DNA of 23,086 bases from a virus: the IMG/VR virus record IMGVR_UViG_3300032241_003534, positions 1-23,086 of that record; one strand, 5' to 3'. Shown here piece after piece: positions 1 to 7,877 of this stretch (the stretch's first letter is position 1; every line of letters starts with the position of its first letter). The translations under genes were made by a program, and so were the position numbers. The notes under the pieces are model-generated. The model searched no databases. It worked only from the letters and a program-made list of their open reading frames with translations, and was not told the DNA's origin.

Positions 1-156
1 AAAGCTCATGTAATCGCGCTGGATATGCGCGACGGTGTATTGATTCTCGCGATCCATCGTGCGCATGAGACCGCGCAGGACCTGCGACGGGTCGGCGAGA
101 TTCTTCGCCGCCGCCTGGCCGTCACCGCTGATCTCGATGGAAAAGGATTCGCTCAT
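1..156 (-). CDS. Probable tail-completion / virion morphogenesis protein, N-terminal 52 residues only
   Basis: The gene starts at ATG 156-154 and runs off the left edge. Its start overlaps the stop of the connector gene as ATGA, so it is the next gene of the same head operon. The visible 52 residues include LRGLMRTMDRENQYTVAHI followed by a basic/aromatic stretch. Helical segments of this kind occur at the N-terminus of small tail-completion (HK97 gp10-like or Mu gpG-like) proteins. Position just after the head-tail connector supports this, but the family call rests on a short fragment and is tentative. Confidence 0.5.
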   Translation of the reverse strand, partial: MSESFSIEISGDGQAAAKNLADPSQVLRGLMRTMDRENQYTVAHIQRDYMSF

Positions 157-809
157 GTGAAGGAATAGCGGGCGAAATTATTGAGCGTGAGTTTGACGGC
201 CGGCGCGAGATCGAGGCCGGCGATGACTTCGGACGGCTGGCGCACGTTGCTGCCGACCTCGGTGATCTTGTCGCCGATCTTGTCCATGGCGTTCCAGACG
301 TTGCGGCATTGGGTGAGCCATGCCTGGATCAGATCGTAGGGCAACGCATTGGCACCGGCCGGAATCGTGTCCGGGTAACCGGCATCGCCGCTATCCAAGA
401 CCGGCCACCAAAAGCCGCCGGTGAAGGTGATGCGGACCTGCGCGTAATCGGGACCGACGTCATTGCCGTTCGGAAAAACGATGATGCCGGATTTAGTATC
501 GATGGTCTGAAGGATGTTCCACGGCGGCGCATCGAGCTGCTGCCAGCCGGTGGATTCGGCGAGCTTAAGTTCAACCAGGGAAACGGATTCAACTGGAAAG
601 CGGGAAAGCAAAAAACGGACGCGATCGGCGGCGAAGATTTCCTGCGCATTGACGGCGCGGTCAAATTTACGATTGCAGTAATTGGCGAACTGCGCGGCGA
701 CACCGAGGCCGAGCGTGGTAATGCGCGCATCAAAGTCCGTGCTGGTGACGAGCGCAGGCGCGAGCAGGTTCGCCTTCAGGGTCGCTAAGTTAGAGAAACC
801 GCAGTTCAT
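153..809 (-). CDS. Head-tail connector protein (phage gp6-like)
   Basis: This is a 218-residue protein in the slot after the major capsid gene where tailed phages carry the head-tail adaptor. The N-terminal half is helical (around LGVAAQFANYCNRKFDRAV). The middle has the strand-rich section with VRITFTGGFWWP, a pattern typical of gp6-like connectors. The C-terminal half has an amphipathic helix with ALPYDLIQAWLTQCRNVWN, also common in the family. It would sit under the portal and close the head for tail attachment. The start overlaps the upstream 44-aa ORF (ATGA) and its stop overlaps the next gene (ATGA). Family by pattern recognition; the general role is fairly secure from context. Confidence 0.75.
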   Translation of the reverse strand: MNCGFSNLATLKANLLAPALVTSTDFDARITTLGLGVAAQFANYCNRKFDRAVNAQEIFAADRVRFLLSRFPVESVSLVELKLAESTGWQQLDAPPWNILQTIDTKSGIIVFPNGNDVGPDYAQVRITFTGGFWWPVLDSGDAGYPDTIPAGANALPYDLIQAWLTQCRNVWNAMDKIGDKITEVGSNVRQPSEVIAGLDLAPAVKLTLNNFARYSFT

Positions 810-940
810 TTTTTAACGATGGTTGGCGCGGGTTGCGGCTTGGGTTGCGGTTTGGGAAGGGCCGCCACGGGACGCGGCTGCGGACGGGTGACAATTTCAC
901 GCGGACGCATCATCCGATCTCGTGGCGGCTGGTTTAACAT
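806..940 (-). CDS. 44-aa proline-rich small protein
   Basis: A short reading frame from ATG 940-938 ends in a TGA that overlaps the connector start as ATGA, the junction used throughout this operon. The product is basic and proline-rich, with a repeated K/R-P-x-P pattern (PKPQPKPQPAPT near the C-terminus) and no predicted fold. No Shine-Dalgarno is visible, and the stop of the preceding gene lies in the same frame 21 bases upstream. Function is unknown. The perfect overlap and lack of any other gene in the gap are the main arguments that it is translated. Confidence 0.5.
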   Translation of the reverse strand: MLNQPPRDRMMRPREIVTRPQPRPVAALPKPQPKPQPAPTIVKK

Positions 941-958
941 GGCTTTAAGGATGGTTAA

Positions 959-1642
959 CTATTGGGTTTGGCTGTCGTAATGCGCCGTGCCCGCAAGACG
1001 GTTGATGGTGGTGGCGACCGGCAGCGTGATCATCACCGGCCGGCCATAGTTGCCGACATAGATGGCATCCCCATCAAAGGCGTTGGTGCTGGCTGACACA
1101 TAACGCGAGACGGTGGATTGCCCCATCAGGTAGATGTCGCTGCCGACATTGGCTGAGACGCCCCAACCGCCGTTCGTGAGAACCACGTAACTTAGGTTGG
1201 TGGCGAGCACGCCGTTGGGTCCATAGAGGTTGTTCGCCGTGTTGGTCAGGTTGTTCACGGTATTGGTACCGCTGAACGCGAAGGCCAGCACGGTGCTGGT
1301 ATAACAGATGCCACCTTGCTGCAAGATCAACAGGCCGTTCGGCGCGAGGCCATTCGTACTGTTAATGAAGTTGGTCTGCGAGGTGGTGGCGGCGTTGGTG
1401 AACGTCTGGTAATACGCCGTGCTACCGGTGCTAAACTGAAGCAGACCGGCAGCGGTGGTGGTATCCCAGGAATAGGCGACGTCCACGACACGGATCTGCG
1501 AGTTCGCATCGGCCGGGAATAATACCTGGGCACCTACCGAGGAGTTGCCAGTGGCCGAGACGGTCTTGTAAGTGGGGAGATTGGCCAGGGCAGTTCCTGC
1601 CACCGCGCCGATCACCGCACCGAGGAGAAGTAATTTTTTCAT
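959..1642 (-). CDS. Secreted-type Asn/Thr-rich protein in the head operon
   Basis: The product is 227 residues from ATG 1642-1640 (a TTG two codons upstream is possible). It begins with two lysines and a hydrophobic run LLLLGAVIGAVAGTALA ending in an A-L-A site, which looks like a Sec signal peptide. The rest is rich in Asn, Thr, Ser and Gly with alternating hydrophobic residues, as in beta-rich decoration or fibre proteins. It lies between major capsid and connector, where head decoration proteins often sit. The leader before the ATG is A/T-rich and has no Shine-Dalgarno. I do not recognise the family. A decoration role is inference, and a signal peptide would be odd for a cytoplasmic virion part. 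Confidence 0.65.
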   Translation of the reverse strand: MKKLLLLGAVIGAVAGTALANLPTYKTVSATGNSSVGAQVLFPADANSQIRVVDVAYSWDTTTAAGLLQFSTGSTAYYQTFTNAATTSQTNFINSTNGLAPNGLLILQQGGICYTSTVLAFAFSGTNTVNNLTNTANNLYGPNGVLATNLSYVVLTNGGWGVSANVGSDIYLMGQSTVSRYVSASTNAFDGDAIYVGNYGRPVMITLPVATTINRLAGTAHYDSQTQ

Positions 1643-1664
1643 GTTCAATTTATTTTTATAGGTT

Positions 1665-1704
1665 GGATTTGGCGGCCGGCCACACGGCCGGCCGCCAGTG
1701 ATCC
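1665..1704. promoter_or_regulatory. Strong GC-rich hairpin just downstream of the capsid gene
   Basis: GGCGGCCGGCC at 1671-1681 pairs perfectly with GGCCGGCCGCC at 1686-1696 around a 4-base ACAC loop. One extra T-A pair and an outer GGAT/ATCC pair (1665-1668 with 1701-1704) extend it. It starts 7 bases after the capsid stop on the minus strand and is followed by A/T-rich leader rather than a T-run, so it is not a classical intrinsic terminator. Likely roles are a 3' mRNA stabiliser for the capsid message or a partial attenuator between capsid and the next gene. Confidence 0.6.
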
Positions 1705-1710
1705 GATGGT

Positions 1711-3189
1711 TTAGGCCGCAGCCGTCTGCAACGCAGACATGGCGTCGGGCGCGAGGGCCTCGACGTCGATGCGCTCGATGGCGCGCATGCCGATTTCGTC
1801 GGTGGCGAAGTAAACCTCGCGGCTGGTCTCGACGCGCGGCGTGCCGCGTTCGCCGAGATACCAGTAGGAGAGGTCACCAAAGAACGCCAGGTACGTGCTC
1901 ACCGCCGCCTTGGTGCTGTACGGCTGCATGACCGATACCCAATGGATCGGGAAGCCGTCGAGCGTGGCAGGCTGGTTGCCATTCTGGCGTTGATAGATGT
2001 AAGGGTTATTGATCGTATTGAACGTGACGAGCAACGCCTCCATGGTGGGATTTAGGTAATAGGCCGCATTGCCGGCCTGTAGCACCGCGCCGTTGGTCAA
2101 TGCCCGCATGGCGCGGAAGTCATTGATGGTGGCATCGGTCGGTTTGGTCTTGCCGGCCGCGAGCTGTTGAAGCTGCGGGGTATTGGCCGTGGCGGCGATG
2201 TACGGACCGACGCCCTTGATGTTGGCGTAGGTGCCGGTGCCGTCGCCCAGGAAGCCGGTGGTATCTTCCAGCGCGGCGAAACGGCGGCTGATATACCGGG
2301 CGATGAACTGACCGAACGGGATGAATGTGTCTTCCTCGATTTCGGACGGGATGCGGATGATGCCGCCGCATTTGTTCGCGGTGAAGGTGACGTTCTGCGC
2401 GGCGACCTTCTTTTCACCGAGCGCCTGGCTCATGCCAGCCGTGCCGACGCCAAGGAAGGTGAAGTTATCTTCACCGGGTTTCAATTGCGGCAGGTTCACC
2501 GTGCCGGCCCCGAGCGGGAATACGGTGGCGAACTGGCGGAACTGCCCGTACTTGTAAACAAGCTCGACGATCTGCGGGACATAGATCGTGGGCAACGGAA
2601 TGTCCGTGCTGGCGAGCGCGGCCTTTTCCACGCCGAGCCATTCAGCGCCCTTGGTCAAAGCTTCTTCAGCGGCACCGAATTTCTTCGCATCCCATTTGTC
2701 CTGGCGATAGGCGCAACCGATGTACATGCCGGCGAGGGCCAGCGCGCAGGAATCGGTCACGAACGCCTTATTGCCGACGTACCGGACACCGGTGTCGCCA
2801 TCACGCAACATCGATTGCTTGCGCAGCTTGCCGAGTTCCTTTTTCGTGGCGTCGTAGTCGTCGCCCAATTTCTTGAACAGCGTGGGCAACTGTTTGATGG
2901 CGGCAAAACCGCCTTCCGCCTTGGCGATGCCATCGAGTTCCTTGAAGAGCGTGCCGTAACCCTCGAACGATTTCAGGATGCCTTCAAACTCCTTGATCTG
3001 TTCGGGAGTCAGGACGGTGTTGTAACACATCGCCTGGTGTTTGCTCATGGCGATCTGGATCAGTTGGAACAGCCCGACGCCGACAGCGGCCGCACCGGGA
3101 TTCATGCCGAGCATCACGGCGCAGATGGCGAGCGCGATGACCGCCAGCAGCGCGAGCGTGTGGCGGAATTTTTTGAACATATTTTTCAT
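1711..3189 (-). CDS. Major capsid protein, HK97 fold, with a hydrophobic N-terminus
   Basis: The protein is 492 residues from ATG 3189-3187; upstream in-frame codons overlap the protease gene and are not used. Residues about 48-125 are helical and charged, like the scaffold-like delta domain of HK97 capsids. The rest contains patterns typical of the phage_capsid family: PTIYVPQIVELVYKYGQFR, an FLGDGTGTYANIKG loop, and a C-terminal strand section GTPRVETSREVYFATDEIGMRAIER. The prohead protease gene lies directly upstream, as is usual. Odd feature: residues about 10-47 are strongly hydrophobic after a KKFRH cluster, resembling a membrane or signal segment, which is not normal for this family. 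A start at M48 (ATG 3048-3046) would remove it. No Shine-Dalgarno is visible at either start. Confidence 0.9.
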   Translation of the reverse strand: MKNMFKKFRHTLALLAVIALAICAVMLGMNPGAAAVGVGLFQLIQIAMSKHQAMCYNTVLTPEQIKEFEGILKSFEGYGTLFKELDGIAKAEGGFAAIKQLPTLFKKLGDDYDATKKELGKLRKQSMLRDGDTGVRYVGNKAFVTDSCALALAGMYIGCAYRQDKWDAKKFGAAEEALTKGAEWLGVEKAALASTDIPLPTIYVPQIVELVYKYGQFRQFATVFPLGAGTVNLPQLKPGEDNFTFLGVGTAGMSQALGEKKVAAQNVTFTANKCGGIIRIPSEIEEDTFIPFGQFIARYISRRFAALEDTTGFLGDGTGTYANIKGVGPYIAATANTPQLQQLAAGKTKPTDATINDFRAMRALTNGAVLQAGNAAYYLNPTMEALLVTFNTINNPYIYQRQNGNQPATLDGFPIHWVSVMQPYSTKAAVSTYLAFFGDLSYWYLGERGTPRVETSREVYFATDEIGMRAIERIDVEALAPDAMSALQTAAA

Positions 3190-3217
3190 AGACGATTTAA
3201 TCAATGGTTGATGATTG

Positions 3218-3916
3218 TTATTTGAGGACAGAACGCAGTCCCCTCGCGAGTTGCAGCAGGTGCGCGTCATCAACTCCCGTGCCGGACGCGCTGCCAGTGG
3301 CGGCGGGAGTTTGCTTTTGGTCGCTGCAAAATTGTTGGAGATGCTCGATGACATTCTTGATGTCGGATTTGTTCAACGCGCCGGATTTCAGCGCGAGGCC
3401 GACCGTGGCGCCGGGATTGGCGGGGACGACGACGAGCGAGATTTCGAGCAGCTCGCAGGACGTGTAGGTCCGGACGGGCACGTCATTGGTCTTGCCGGTT
3501 TCCCATTCGAGCGGGATGAAGCCGACGCTCTGCGATTTGATGAAGCCGCCCTTGGCCATCTTGTAGGCCATCAGGCCCATCGGATTGTCCACGCAGAACT
3601 CGACGCGGTTCACGAGCTGGCCATCGATGACGTTCACGCTCTGCGCGCGACCGAGGATCTTCGCGATGCTGGAATAATCGTGGCAGTCCGGGATCACGGG
3701 ATTCGCGCGGAAGTTTTCCAACTGCCAGCCGTTCTGATCGATGGCCTCGTTGTAGCGGTCCACGCTGCCATCGCTGCCGATGAAGTCCATCACGGGCGCA
3801 TCGCCCGCGACATCCTTGACGGTGCACTTCATGCCGCCGCGCAAACCAGCCGCGCCGGTGTTGAGCGTGCAGATGCGTGCACCAAATTCTTTTTGCAGTT
3901 CGAGAAGTGTTTTCAT
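3218..3916 (-). CDS. Prohead protease (HK97-type, peptidase U35)
   Basis: The 232-residue product has the family hallmarks: an N-terminal strand section with MDFIGSDGSVDRYNEAIDQNGW, a PDCHDYS segment whose H79 fits the catalytic His, a KSQSVGF segment whose S130 fits the catalytic Ser, and the conserved ELLEISLVVVPANPGA strand. It would cleave the capsid N-terminal region and scaffold during head maturation. It sits between portal-MuF and capsid, the standard order. The C-terminal roughly 40 residues are low-complexity (Thr/Ser/Gly) followed by a short helix. The start overlaps the stop of the upstream 58-aa gene (ATGA). Confidence 0.9.
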   Translation of the reverse strand: MKTLLELQKEFGARICTLNTGAAGLRGGMKCTVKDVAGDAPVMDFIGSDGSVDRYNEAIDQNGWQLENFRANPVIPDCHDYSSIAKILGRAQSVNVIDGQLVNRVEFCVDNPMGLMAYKMAKGGFIKSQSVGFIPLEWETGKTNDVPVRTYTSCELLEISLVVVPANPGATVGLALKSGALNKSDIKNVIEHLQQFCSDQKQTPAATGSASGTGVDDAHLLQLARGLRSVLK

Positions 3917-4089
3917 TTTTGGTTAACAATTTTAACTGTCGGAAATTTCAATTTAGGACATTCCTTATGGTGCGTGCGAAACTCCTCAAGCTGCTGCGTC
4001 ACAAAAGTTCCATTACCGGATTTCGAGTTCACTTCGATGTCAGCGCCGCAGCAGCAGGTTTCTTTGACGGTTAACGTGTAATCACTCAT
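3913..4089 (-). CDS. 58-aa Cys/His small protein, possible zinc binder
   Basis: The ATG at 4089-4087 lies 8 bases inside the end of the portal gene and is preceded by a good AAAGGAG Shine-Dalgarno. The TGA overlaps the protease start as ATGA. The protein has C12-C-C-G near the N-terminus and H40-H41-x2-C44 near the C-terminus, a Cys/His spacing that could hold one zinc. Small proteins with a CxCG start and a late HxxxC are common in phages, but I cannot assign a named family. Its place between portal and protease is unusual for a metal-binding peptide. Function unknown. Confidence 0.65.
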   Translation of the reverse strand: MSDYTLTVKETCCCGADIEVNSKSGNGTFVTQQLEEFRTHHKECPKLKFPTVKIVNQK

Positions 4090-6433
4090 TGTGATCTCCT
4101 TTCTTCAAAAATTTCATGGTGCCGACGCCAAAGATTTTGAACGTGATGGATTTTTCGTCCTCGCCGGTTTTTTGCGCGGCGAGCTGGATGCACTGGCAGT
4201 TGATGATGTTCTCCAGACTCGCGCCCAGGGAATCATCACCGGGGAACATGAGCTGCTCGCCCATGACCTCGAACGGTTCATCCAGGGGAATCGGATCATC
4301 GATGTACGCTTCCTCGGCTTCGGCATGCGCGGGCCGGACATGCGGGCCATGCGAGGAGAGCCAGGATTTGTATTCGATGCCGGCATCATCCATCGCCTGG
4401 TGCCGGGCGGTGTTGTAGCCGATGTTCACTTCGGTCATGGCCACGCGCTTGGCCTCGGCATCGGTGAGATGGTTGAAAACGGATTTGACGCGGGCCGCGA
4501 GTTGCAGATGCGTTTCGCCTTCGGTGACACCTTCCTCCAACGAAGTGTTGAGCTGATCGCGCACGGTACCGCCGATGCCCATGATCTTCTGTTTGCGTCC
4601 GGCGAGATATTCCAGGACCCCTTTCGGCGGATACTTCCACGGGTCATCGTTGCCAATCTCGTCCATCAATTCGCTGCCCGCCGATTGCAGCAGCGCCTGC
4701 ATGGGCGATTGCAATTCATTGTTCAGCGAGTCGCCAAAGGCGTGCTGGTTAAAAATGATGTCGATCAGGCCACGAGCCGTGGCGGGCAATTGAAGCCTGC
4801 CAGCATCTTTTTCCAGATGCACTTCATCGAGCTTGGCCAAGACCTTGCCGCGATAGACGTTCAGCACCTTGCCGACCTTGCCCTTGAACAGATTCACCTG
4901 GGCTTTGCGCGCGGCGATGTGTTTCTTCCAGAGATTCACGACATCGATGCTCGGCTTGCGGATGAGCGGTTCGGCGGGATGTTTGATGCCGGCCAACAGT
5001 TTTTGCATCCGCAGGAAGGGATTCGACTTGGTCGCATCATCCGGATCATCGTCCGGCTCGGGTTCGTTCGGATCGGATTCGGAAGGCAATTGTTCCGCAC
5101 CGGCCTGCGCGGCATCCTGCAAGTTGAACGGGAGGAAACCTTTCTTGTACCAGGGCCGGTCGGGCAGACCGAGATCAAGGCTGACATTGATATCGGCCAC
5201 GGGCACGCCCATGGCGAACATCTTGGTGCCGGTATCCCAGCGGGTCCGGCGCGCGGCCTGCATGATCGGCAGCGAATCGATATCGAACCAACCGACATAT
5301 CCTTCATCAAACGACTTCACCACCGGATCAAAAGCCGCTTCGAGCCGCGAGCAAAGTGAACCGATGGTGGATTCGATGAATGAAACCTTGGCGGCATCGA
5401 GCGAACCGCCGGCACCGCCGTCATTCAGATCCGCCGTGAAGCCAGCGAGCGACTTCGGGACCTTGAAGATGGAGAAAATCTCATCCATCAGGAAACCGCG
5501 CGTCTTGATGAACTCCATATCCATCATCGTGAGCGTGGGTTTATTGACGGTGGCACCGCCGAAGAGGAACAGCGGGCGATCGGCGGTACCGGCCTTGCGC
5601 TTGCGTTCGTTCAAGGCGGCGACCATCTCTTTGCGCTGATCTTCCGTGAGCGTTTGTTCGGTGGTGACAATGACGCCGGTATCGGCGTTATTGACCCAAA
5701 GGCCCTTGAGGAACTGTTCACCGGCATAATCGGTATGAGCCGCCACGGAAGCGACGATCAATGGACTCATGCCGCGCCAATAGAGATAAGGATTCGGTGT
5801 GCGCGAATGTATGACTTCGCTCGGCAGCAGCATCTGCGACGGTACCGGAGTGAGCAGCGGGCTGCCGGTGTAACGCCAGCCGGTGAGGTCATAGCCGGTG
5901 ACCATGTGCCAGAACAATTCCGGAGCCAGGGCGATAAGCCGCTGGATGCGGGGATTGCGATCCGACAGATCCACGGGCTGATCAGCGGAATCCATTGGCA
6001 TCACGAAAAACTCGCCGCGCAGGGCAAACCAGGTGACAACCATTTCCCAGAACAACTGGCGGTCCATGCTCGGGTGAGGACGGTTGAACAGATCCACCAC
6101 GTCGCCACTTTCAAGGATATCGCCATTGAGTGCGCGTTTAATGAATTTCCTATGGGCGGGATCTGCCGAGCCGCGCAAGGCCCGGACGCGCCGGGCATTG
6201 TTACCGGAGACCTTCGAAATGCGGAAAGGTATCTTGGCGACTTCCTGGGCGATGATGGAGACGGCGACATAAACCCAGGCGGCCTGCGCGTAGGGGTTCA
6301 CCAGCTTGGTGCCCTTGGCATTTTCCTCGACGTCGGAGCCGCCCAGGAAGGATTGGATGTCCGGGGAGGCGTAGTTTTTGCCGGCCAAAGCATGGAAGGT
6401 ATCCCCGATCCGGGCAAAAAAGTGTTTAGCCAT
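4082..6433 (-). CDS. Portal protein fused to MuF-type minor head protein
   Basis: The 783-residue protein joins two head-gate components. Residues about 1-445 look like an HK97-type portal (phage_portal), with WVYVAVSIIAQEVAKIPFR, the VIHSRTPNPYLYWRGMSPL section and FKVPKSLAGF. An acidic Pro/Asp/Glu linker follows at about 446-467. Residues about 480-760 form a MuF domain, with MTEVNIGYNTARHQAMDDAG, WLSSHGPHVRPAH, FPGDDS and the closing NIINCQC motif. MuF proteins ride in the head near the portal, and some carry extra domains. A strong Shine-Dalgarno (AAGGAGGGAG) precedes the ATG. In Mu these are separate genes and the portal is of the DUF935 type, so the fusion and portal type differ from Mu. 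Confidence 0.92.
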   Translation of the reverse strand: MAKHFFARIGDTFHALAGKNYASPDIQSFLGGSDVEENAKGTKLVNPYAQAAWVYVAVSIIAQEVAKIPFRISKVSGNNARRVRALRGSADPAHRKFIKRALNGDILESGDVVDLFNRPHPSMDRQLFWEMVVTWFALRGEFFVMPMDSADQPVDLSDRNPRIQRLIALAPELFWHMVTGYDLTGWRYTGSPLLTPVPSQMLLPSEVIHSRTPNPYLYWRGMSPLIVASVAAHTDYAGEQFLKGLWVNNADTGVIVTTEQTLTEDQRKEMVAALNERKRKAGTADRPLFLFGGATVNKPTLTMMDMEFIKTRGFLMDEIFSIFKVPKSLAGFTADLNDGGAGGSLDAAKVSFIESTIGSLCSRLEAAFDPVVKSFDEGYVGWFDIDSLPIMQAARRTRWDTGTKMFAMGVPVADINVSLDLGLPDRPWYKKGFLPFNLQDAAQAGAEQLPSESDPNEPEPDDDPDDATKSNPFLRMQKLLAGIKHPAEPLIRKPSIDVVNLWKKHIAARKAQVNLFKGKVGKVLNVYRGKVLAKLDEVHLEKDAGRLQLPATARGLIDIIFNQHAFGDSLNNELQSPMQALLQSAGSELMDEIGNDDPWKYPPKGVLEYLAGRKQKIMGIGGTVRDQLNTSLEEGVTEGETHLQLAARVKSVFNHLTDAEAKRVAMTEVNIGYNTARHQAMDDAGIEYKSWLSSHGPHVRPAHAEAEEAYIDDPIPLDEPFEVMGEQLMFPGDDSLGASLENIINCQCIQLAAQKTGEDEKSITFKIFGVGTMKFLKKGDHNE

Positions 6434-6435
6434 GG

Positions 6436-6561
6436 TCAGACTCCCTCCTTAAAGCCGGTTTTGACCGCCTTAAACGACTTAAATAGCCGCCCTTGGTGCC
6501 AAGGCCGGCACATCGTGGCGGAAACGGCAAAATTGAAATGGTTTGTCATGGCAGTTTTCAT
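6436..6561 (-). CDS. 41-aa small basic protein between terminase and portal
   Basis: A short frame starts at ATG 6561-6559, overlapping the large terminase stop as ATGA. It ends two bases before the portal ATG, so its last codons contain the portal Shine-Dalgarno. The product is basic (RLFKSFKAVKTGFK near the C-terminus) with no motif. It may be a real peptide or serve mainly to carry ribosomes from terminase to portal. Coupling at both ends is the only evidence. Confidence 0.45.
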   Translation of the reverse strand: MKTAMTNHFNFAVSATMCRPWHQGRLFKSFKAVKTGFKEGV

Positions 6562-7877
6562 CCGATAACGGCGAACATTCCGGACGGTTTTTTCCCGGCA
6601 TGGAGGGCGAGGGCTTTGGCCCAGAACCGGTCGCAATGGGAATCGGCGGCTTCACCGACAAAACGGACGTTGCCGCTGGCGGTGGTTTCCTTTTTGATGC
6701 CGCGCAGATCGGCGCGCAGTTTGTCGTCCTTGGCGTAGCGCAAGGTCCGGTCTTCATGGGCGGCGCGAAGCGGGAAGGCCAGCTCTTCCTTGACCGGACC
6801 GGAAAAACGCACGGCCTCAACGCGTGAACCCCAGCGCCGGACCATCGTTTCGGCCATCTGCATACCGAGGCCGGTGGAATCGATACAGCAGCGGCGCACA
6901 TTCGGCAGGCGAAGCAATTGCTCCAGCTCCCATTCCTGCTCGGAAAAAGATTTGCCGCGCATCTCGATCCGCAGCCGTTCCCAAAACACGTCACCCATCT
7001 TTTCTTCGACATCGATGACCGAAAGGTCCGTGGTGCGCGCCACGTCGTAGCCGACGTAGAAAGTCCGCGAACGGTCCTCGGCAACATACTTAAAATCTTT
7101 TTTGGCGGTGTCATCCTCGCAGCCAGTGATCATCTCGTAAGTTATGAACGCGGAGGATTCATCTGCCGGGATGCAGCAGTATTCTTGCAGCCATTGTTCT
7201 TCGTCCAAACATTCGGCGCGTTGCCGGGCAAGCCAGGCTTCGCGCGTTTCGCTGCGGCCGGTCGCGGCGTTGATCTTCTCGACGATGCCCTGGTCAACGG
7301 CCGTCTGGATCGGGATGGTATGCAGCGACCAACCCATCTTGTTGCCGCGCGTCTTGATGTCCGTGATGATCTCATTGAACACGGTCTGCGAGCCGCGATG
7401 CGTGGAGATGATCGTCAGGGTACCGCCCCATTGCGTGACCGGCTTAGCCACGGCGTAAAGGCCACGCTGATCTTTGTGCAAGGCAAACTCATCCAGGATC
7501 ACGTGACCGCTCTTGCCGACGATGGCATCAGGATTCGAGCTGATGCAGTAAATGCAGACGCCGCTGCTGAATTTCAAAACATGCGCGGTGATGTTCTTGT
7601 CGTTATCAATGATGACCTCGCCCAAATCTTCCGCCGCGAATTTCAACACGCGTGCCCAGCGCTTGCAGTACAGCAAAAATTGTTTGGCCTGGATTTCGTC
7701 CCGGCTCATCACCCAGACATCGAGCTTGGCATCTTTCGGCGCAGCCAGGCGCACGGCCTTGTAACTCACGGCGTAGCTCAAACCGATCTGGCGACCTTTC
7801 TCGACGATCACGAGTAGCGAAGTGTCTTTGATGACCTTCGCCTGGTACGCCATGAAATATGTTTCGACTTTGGCCAT
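6558..7877 (-). CDS. terL: Terminase large subunit (Mu gp28-like)
   Basis: The start is ATG 7877-7875, overlapping the small terminase stop by one base (TGATG), giving 439 residues. The ATPase half has a lambda-style deviant Walker A with the lysine at the front (K27-G-R-Q-I-G-L-S34), Walker B VILDE at 126-130 within KSGHVILDEFAL, and a coupling motif TIISTHRG. The nuclease half shows the RNase H-like pattern GYDVARTTD with D278, then CCIDSTGLGMQ and a late DSHCDRFWAKALA. It would translocate and cut DNA into heads. The frame stays open upstream to 8438, but that part overlaps the small subunit in another frame and lacks terminase features. The protein is somewhat shorter than Mu gp28. Confidence 0.92.
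   Translation of the reverse strand: MAKVETYFMAYQAKVIKDTSLLVIVEKGRQIGLSYAVSYKAVRLAAPKDAKLDVWVMSRDEIQAKQFLLYCKRWARVLKFAAEDLGEVIIDNDKNITAHVLKFSSGVCIYCISSNPDAIVGKSGHVILDEFALHKDQRGLYAVAKPVTQWGGTLTIISTHRGSQTVFNEIITDIKTRGNKMGWSLHTIPIQTAVDQGIVEKINAATGRSETREAWLARQRAECLDEEQWLQEYCCIPADESSAFITYEMITGCEDDTAKKDFKYVAEDRSRTFYVGYDVARTTDLSVIDVEEKMGDVFWERLRIEMRGKSFSEQEWELEQLLRLPNVRRCCIDSTGLGMQMAETMVRRWGSRVEAVRFSGPVKEELAFPLRAAHEDRTLRYAKDDKLRADLRGIKKETTASGNVRFVGEAADSHCDRFWAKALALHAGKKPSGMFAVIG

Noticed and set aside
931-957. GTTTAAC and GGTTAAC words that resemble the operator half-site (also near 3921-3937)
   Set aside because: They lack the 3-base spaced palindrome, one set is inside coding sequence, and they are far from a promoter; likely chance.
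2167-3225. Long + strand frame (352 aa) opposite the capsid gene
   Set aside because: Antisense shadow of the well-supported major capsid gene; no motif, no ribosome site.
3190-3354. Longer capsid start at 3354
   Set aside because: The extra 55 codons lie inside the protease gene in a different frame and show no capsid-like sequence.
4091-5359. Long + strand open frame (422 aa) opposite portal-MuF
   Set aside because: The minus strand carries the clear portal-MuF gene; the antisense product has no motif and arises from GC-rich codon bias.
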